Below the pieces are notes generated by a model. The model was not told the origin of the DNA. It ran no database searches and saw nothing but the letters and a program-made list of their open reading frames with translations. A program made the position numbers and the translations under genes. From an uncultured Treponema sp. (GTDB lineage: Bacteria > Spirochaetota > Spirochaetia > Treponematales > Treponemataceae): a stretch of DNA of 15,126 nucleotides. Positions 13,416-15,126 of the stretch are shown one piece after another; within the stretch, counting starts at the first letter, position 1; each line of letters opens with the position of its first letter. The stretch covers positions 1 to 15,126 of the forward strand of contig CAMOEE010000037.1 of the NCBI GenBank assembly GCA_946611835.1, given 5' to 3'.

Positions 13416-13801
13416 TTCGAAAAATCCGATTCCTGCCACTTTTATTAATTCTTTCGCTTGTCCTTGCAGTACTTTCTTCCTGCAAAAAAAACAACGGCCA
13501 GCTTGAAATGCCTAAGATTGCACCGGAAGAGCTTTCTCCCCGGATTGAGTGGGCTTTGATTTCTGACCCCTATGTCGCATGCCGGAAAGAGGCAGACTAT
13601 GAGTCTTCCACGATTGCCTCATTCCGCAAGGGCGAAATCTACGAAATTACAGGAAACTGCACTATTGTCCTTGACAAGGGGTCTGAGGACGAAACAAAAG
13701 AAAAATGGTATGCCCTGGGTGACGGCTGGGTTCCGTCAAGTGCCGTAAAAGTCTATTCCAACAAACTAAAAGCCGAGCAGGCGAAAAAGCTTTTAAAATA
13801 A
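13412..13801 (+). CDS. SH3-like domain lipoprotein
   Basis: This encodes 129 residues. A basic start (MIRKIR), hydrophobic core and lipobox VLSSC give C24 as the lipidation site. The rest is a single bacterial SH3-like domain: YVACRKEADYESSTIASFRKGE, then KWYALGDGWVPSSAVKVYS, ending in a Lys-rich helix. Such domains usually bind cell-wall peptides or partner proteins. ATG 13412 overlaps the Nudix stop (ATGA) and is chosen over GTG 13394 because it gives a normal signal peptide; only weak ribosome-site sequence is seen, so translation is probably coupled. It lies close to the lipoprotein cell-wall hydrolase, which also carries SH3-like parts. It could help localise it, but this is a guess. Confidence 0.82.
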   Translation: MIRKIRFLPLLLILSLVLAVLSSCKKNNGQLEMPKIAPEELSPRIEWALISDPYVACRKEADYESSTIASFRKGEIYEITGNCTIVLDKGSEDETKEKWYALGDGWVPSSAVKVYSNKLKAEQAKKLLK

Positions 13802-13804
13802 ATA

Positions 13805-13874
13805 AACCACAGATTACACAAATTACACAGATTATCAGAACTTTTAATCTGTGACATCTGTGTAATCTGTGGTT
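13805..13874. repeat. Long inverted repeat between convergent genes
   Basis: AACCACAGATTACACA (13805-13820) and TGTGTAATCTGTGGTT (13859-13874) are perfect 16-bp arms. After a 5/5 internal loop, CACAGATTA (13826-13834) pairs with TAATCTGTG (13845-13853) around a 10-nt loop. Read from the minus strand it is followed by TTATTTATTTT, so it can end the hisS transcript. The arms are built from repeated CACAGATTACACA-like words, and I recall similar words as dispersed repeats in many bacteria. Confidence 0.9.
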
Positions 13875-13881
13875 AAAAATC

Positions 13882-15126
13882 TTAGCCCAATATTATCTTT
13901 GCAGCTTCTTCCACGGAAATCTCTGCGAACTGCTCTCGGGTCTGCAAGTTTTTAAGCGTTACGGCATTTTTTTCGGCTTCGTTTGAGCCAATCAGGATTC
14001 CCCATTTGATTTTCTTTGCGTCGGTTACGGCGTACTGCTGATTCATTTTTTTTGCCTCCGGGAAAACCTCGACTTTTACGCCCTTTTCCCTCAGCTGAGC
14101 CGCGACTTTCTGGTACAATACGACGAGATTCTTGTCCATGCAGAAGATTTCCGCATCGAGATAGCTTCCTCTTGCTTCGATTTTTCCCAGCTGCTCAAGG
14201 CCTGCGATAAGGCGGTCAAGGCCGATTGAGGCTCCGACTCCAGGCAGCCTTGTTTTTGTGTAAAGGCCTGCAAGGTTGTCGTAGCGGCCGCCAGAGCAGA
14301 CAGAGCCGATTGACGGAAGTTCGTTGAGGAAGGTTTCGTAGACGACTCCTGTGTAGTAGTCAAGGCCGCGGGTGATTGATGGGTCGAGAACATAAGTGGT
14401 CTCAATTCCGGCTGCCTTCATCATCTCGTAGATTTCTTTCATTCGGATTGAGTCTTCGCTTTCGCCACCGCTCATTTCGGTAATCATTTTGAGGGTTTCT
14501 TCGAAAGAGCCGGCCCCTGCTATGTATTTTAAAATCTCTGCGGCTTTTTCTTCGCTTGAAGTGTATTCGATAAGCTCTTTTTTGACTTCTTCTTCGCCGA
14601 CTTTGGCAAGCTTATCCACTGAGCGCAAAATGTCCTCGCTCTTTTCAGCGGCACCGAGCTTTGCAAGGAAGCGGTTGAAAATTCCCCGGTGGTTTACATG
14701 AATCGTGATGTCTTTTACACCGATTTCTGCCAGGGCAGAGCGCATAATGCTCAAAATTTCAAAATCGCTTGCGGCACTGTCACTTCCCACCGTGTCGATG
14801 TCGCACTGAACGAACTCACGGTAGCGTCCGGCCTGGGGTTTTTCTCCACGCCAGACTTTTGCGATGTGGTAGCGCTTGAAAGGAAAGTAAAGCTCAGACT
14901 CGTGCTCGGCGGTAAAGCGGGCAAAAGGAACTGTGAGGTCGAATCTCAAAGCGACATCTCTTTTTCCGTTGTCAAGGAAGCGGAAAACCTGTTTTTCGGT
15001 CTCTCCGTTTGATTTTCGGAGGAGAATTTCTGAATATTCGAGCACCGGAGTGTCAATCGGAACGAAGCCGTATGAGCGGTAAACGCCGGTGATTTTTTCC
15101 ATTAAATCTGTACGGACAATCTCGCT
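13882..15126 (-). CDS. hisS: Histidyl-tRNA synthetase (N-terminus beyond window)
   Basis: The reading frame is open to the window end (414 residues visible, beginning SEIVRTDLMEKITG), so the true start lies beyond 15126; the ATG at 15102 is internal. All class II motifs are present: motif 1 (YGFVPIDTPVLEYSEIL), ALRFDLTVPFARF, motif 2 (VWRGEKPQAGRYREFVQCD), the histidine-specific TRGLDYYTGVVYE, and motif 3 (GVGASIGLDRL). The C-terminal anticodon-binding domain begins near LDAEIFCM. The enzyme charges tRNA-His with histidine. Length and motif spacing look normal. The gene is convergent with the SH3-like lipoprotein gene, and the inverted repeat at 13805-13874 lies 8 bp past its stop. Confidence 0.96.
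   Translation of the reverse strand, partial: SEIVRTDLMEKITGVYRSYGFVPIDTPVLEYSEILLRKSNGETEKQVFRFLDNGKRDVALRFDLTVPFARFTAEHESELYFPFKRYHIAKVWRGEKPQAGRYREFVQCDIDTVGSDSAASDFEILSIMRSALAEIGVKDITIHVNHRGIFNRFLAKLGAAEKSEDILRSVDKLAKVGEEEVKKELIEYTSSEEKAAEILKYIAGAGSFEETLKMITEMSGGESEDSIRMKEIYEMMKAAGIETTYVLDPSITRGLDYYTGVVYETFLNELPSIGSVCSGGRYDNLAGLYTKTRLPGVGASIGLDRLIAGLEQLGKIEARGSYLDAEIFCMDKNLVVLYQKVAAQLREKGVKVEVFPEAKKMNQQYAVTDAKKIKWGILIGSNEAEKNAVTLKNLQTREQFAEISVEEAAKIILG

Noticed and set aside
12981..13439. 152-codon open frame antisense to the Nudix gene
   Set aside because: The plus strand encodes a perfect Nudix box in the same interval; the antisense frame has no recognisable domain.
13805..13874. Insertion-sequence ends
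   Set aside because: Only a short loop lies between the arms, with no transposase or target-site duplication.

Overview
The window looks like chromosomal DNA of a host-associated spirochaete, most likely a Treponema from an oral, gut or rumen setting. This is inferred from the protein style (a beta-barrel protein ending in YQF, several short lipoproteins with spirochaete-like lipoboxes, an MMPL/LolA-like cluster of a kind I recall from treponemes) and from mid-range base composition. No rRNA, tRNA, CRISPR array, integrase or transposase was found.

Layout. (1) Bases 1-1276, minus strand: the 5' end of rlmJ with its promoter, a small AT-rich gene for a probable PBECR4-type nuclease, and a second copy of the rlmJ promoter plus its first 22 codons. 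The two copies are 186 bp long, exactly 1,034 bp apart, and differ at 8 positions. (2) Bases 1275-2074, plus strand: a Phd/YefM-type antitoxin and a PIN-domain (VapC-like) toxin behind a promoter carrying two perfect dyads. (3) Bases 2099-5411, minus strand: a small unknown lipoprotein, a run of three hairpins, a 616-residue outer-membrane beta-barrel protein and a LolA-like periplasmic protein. (4) An ArsR-family regulator (minus) faces a strong promoter that drives an MMPL/RND transporter and a second LolA-like protein (plus). (5) A 114-bp stretch that folds into a closed multi-branched structure, a candidate small RNA of unknown class. (6) Plus-strand run: HAD phosphatase, a lipoprotein joining an NlpC/P60 domain to an Amidase_3 domain, a Nudix hydrolase and an SH3-like lipoprotein, the last three tightly packed or overlapping. 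(7) A long imperfect inverted repeat, then hisS on the minus strand, running off the window end.

How it fits together. Sections 3 and 4 read as one trans-envelope transport system: an inner-membrane MMPL pump, two paralogous soluble LolA-like carriers and an outer-membrane barrel, with an ArsR regulator lacking the usual metal-binding cysteine motif. A 48-bp tandem repeat in the pump gene adds an acidic, Phe-rich periplasmic segment. Its last unit (DDFGFGD) closely resembles the N-terminus of the mature barrel protein (DFGFGGD and DDFGGGF), which suggests a shared docking motif. Substrate and direction of transport cannot be read from the sequence; a lipid is the most likely cargo by family analogy.
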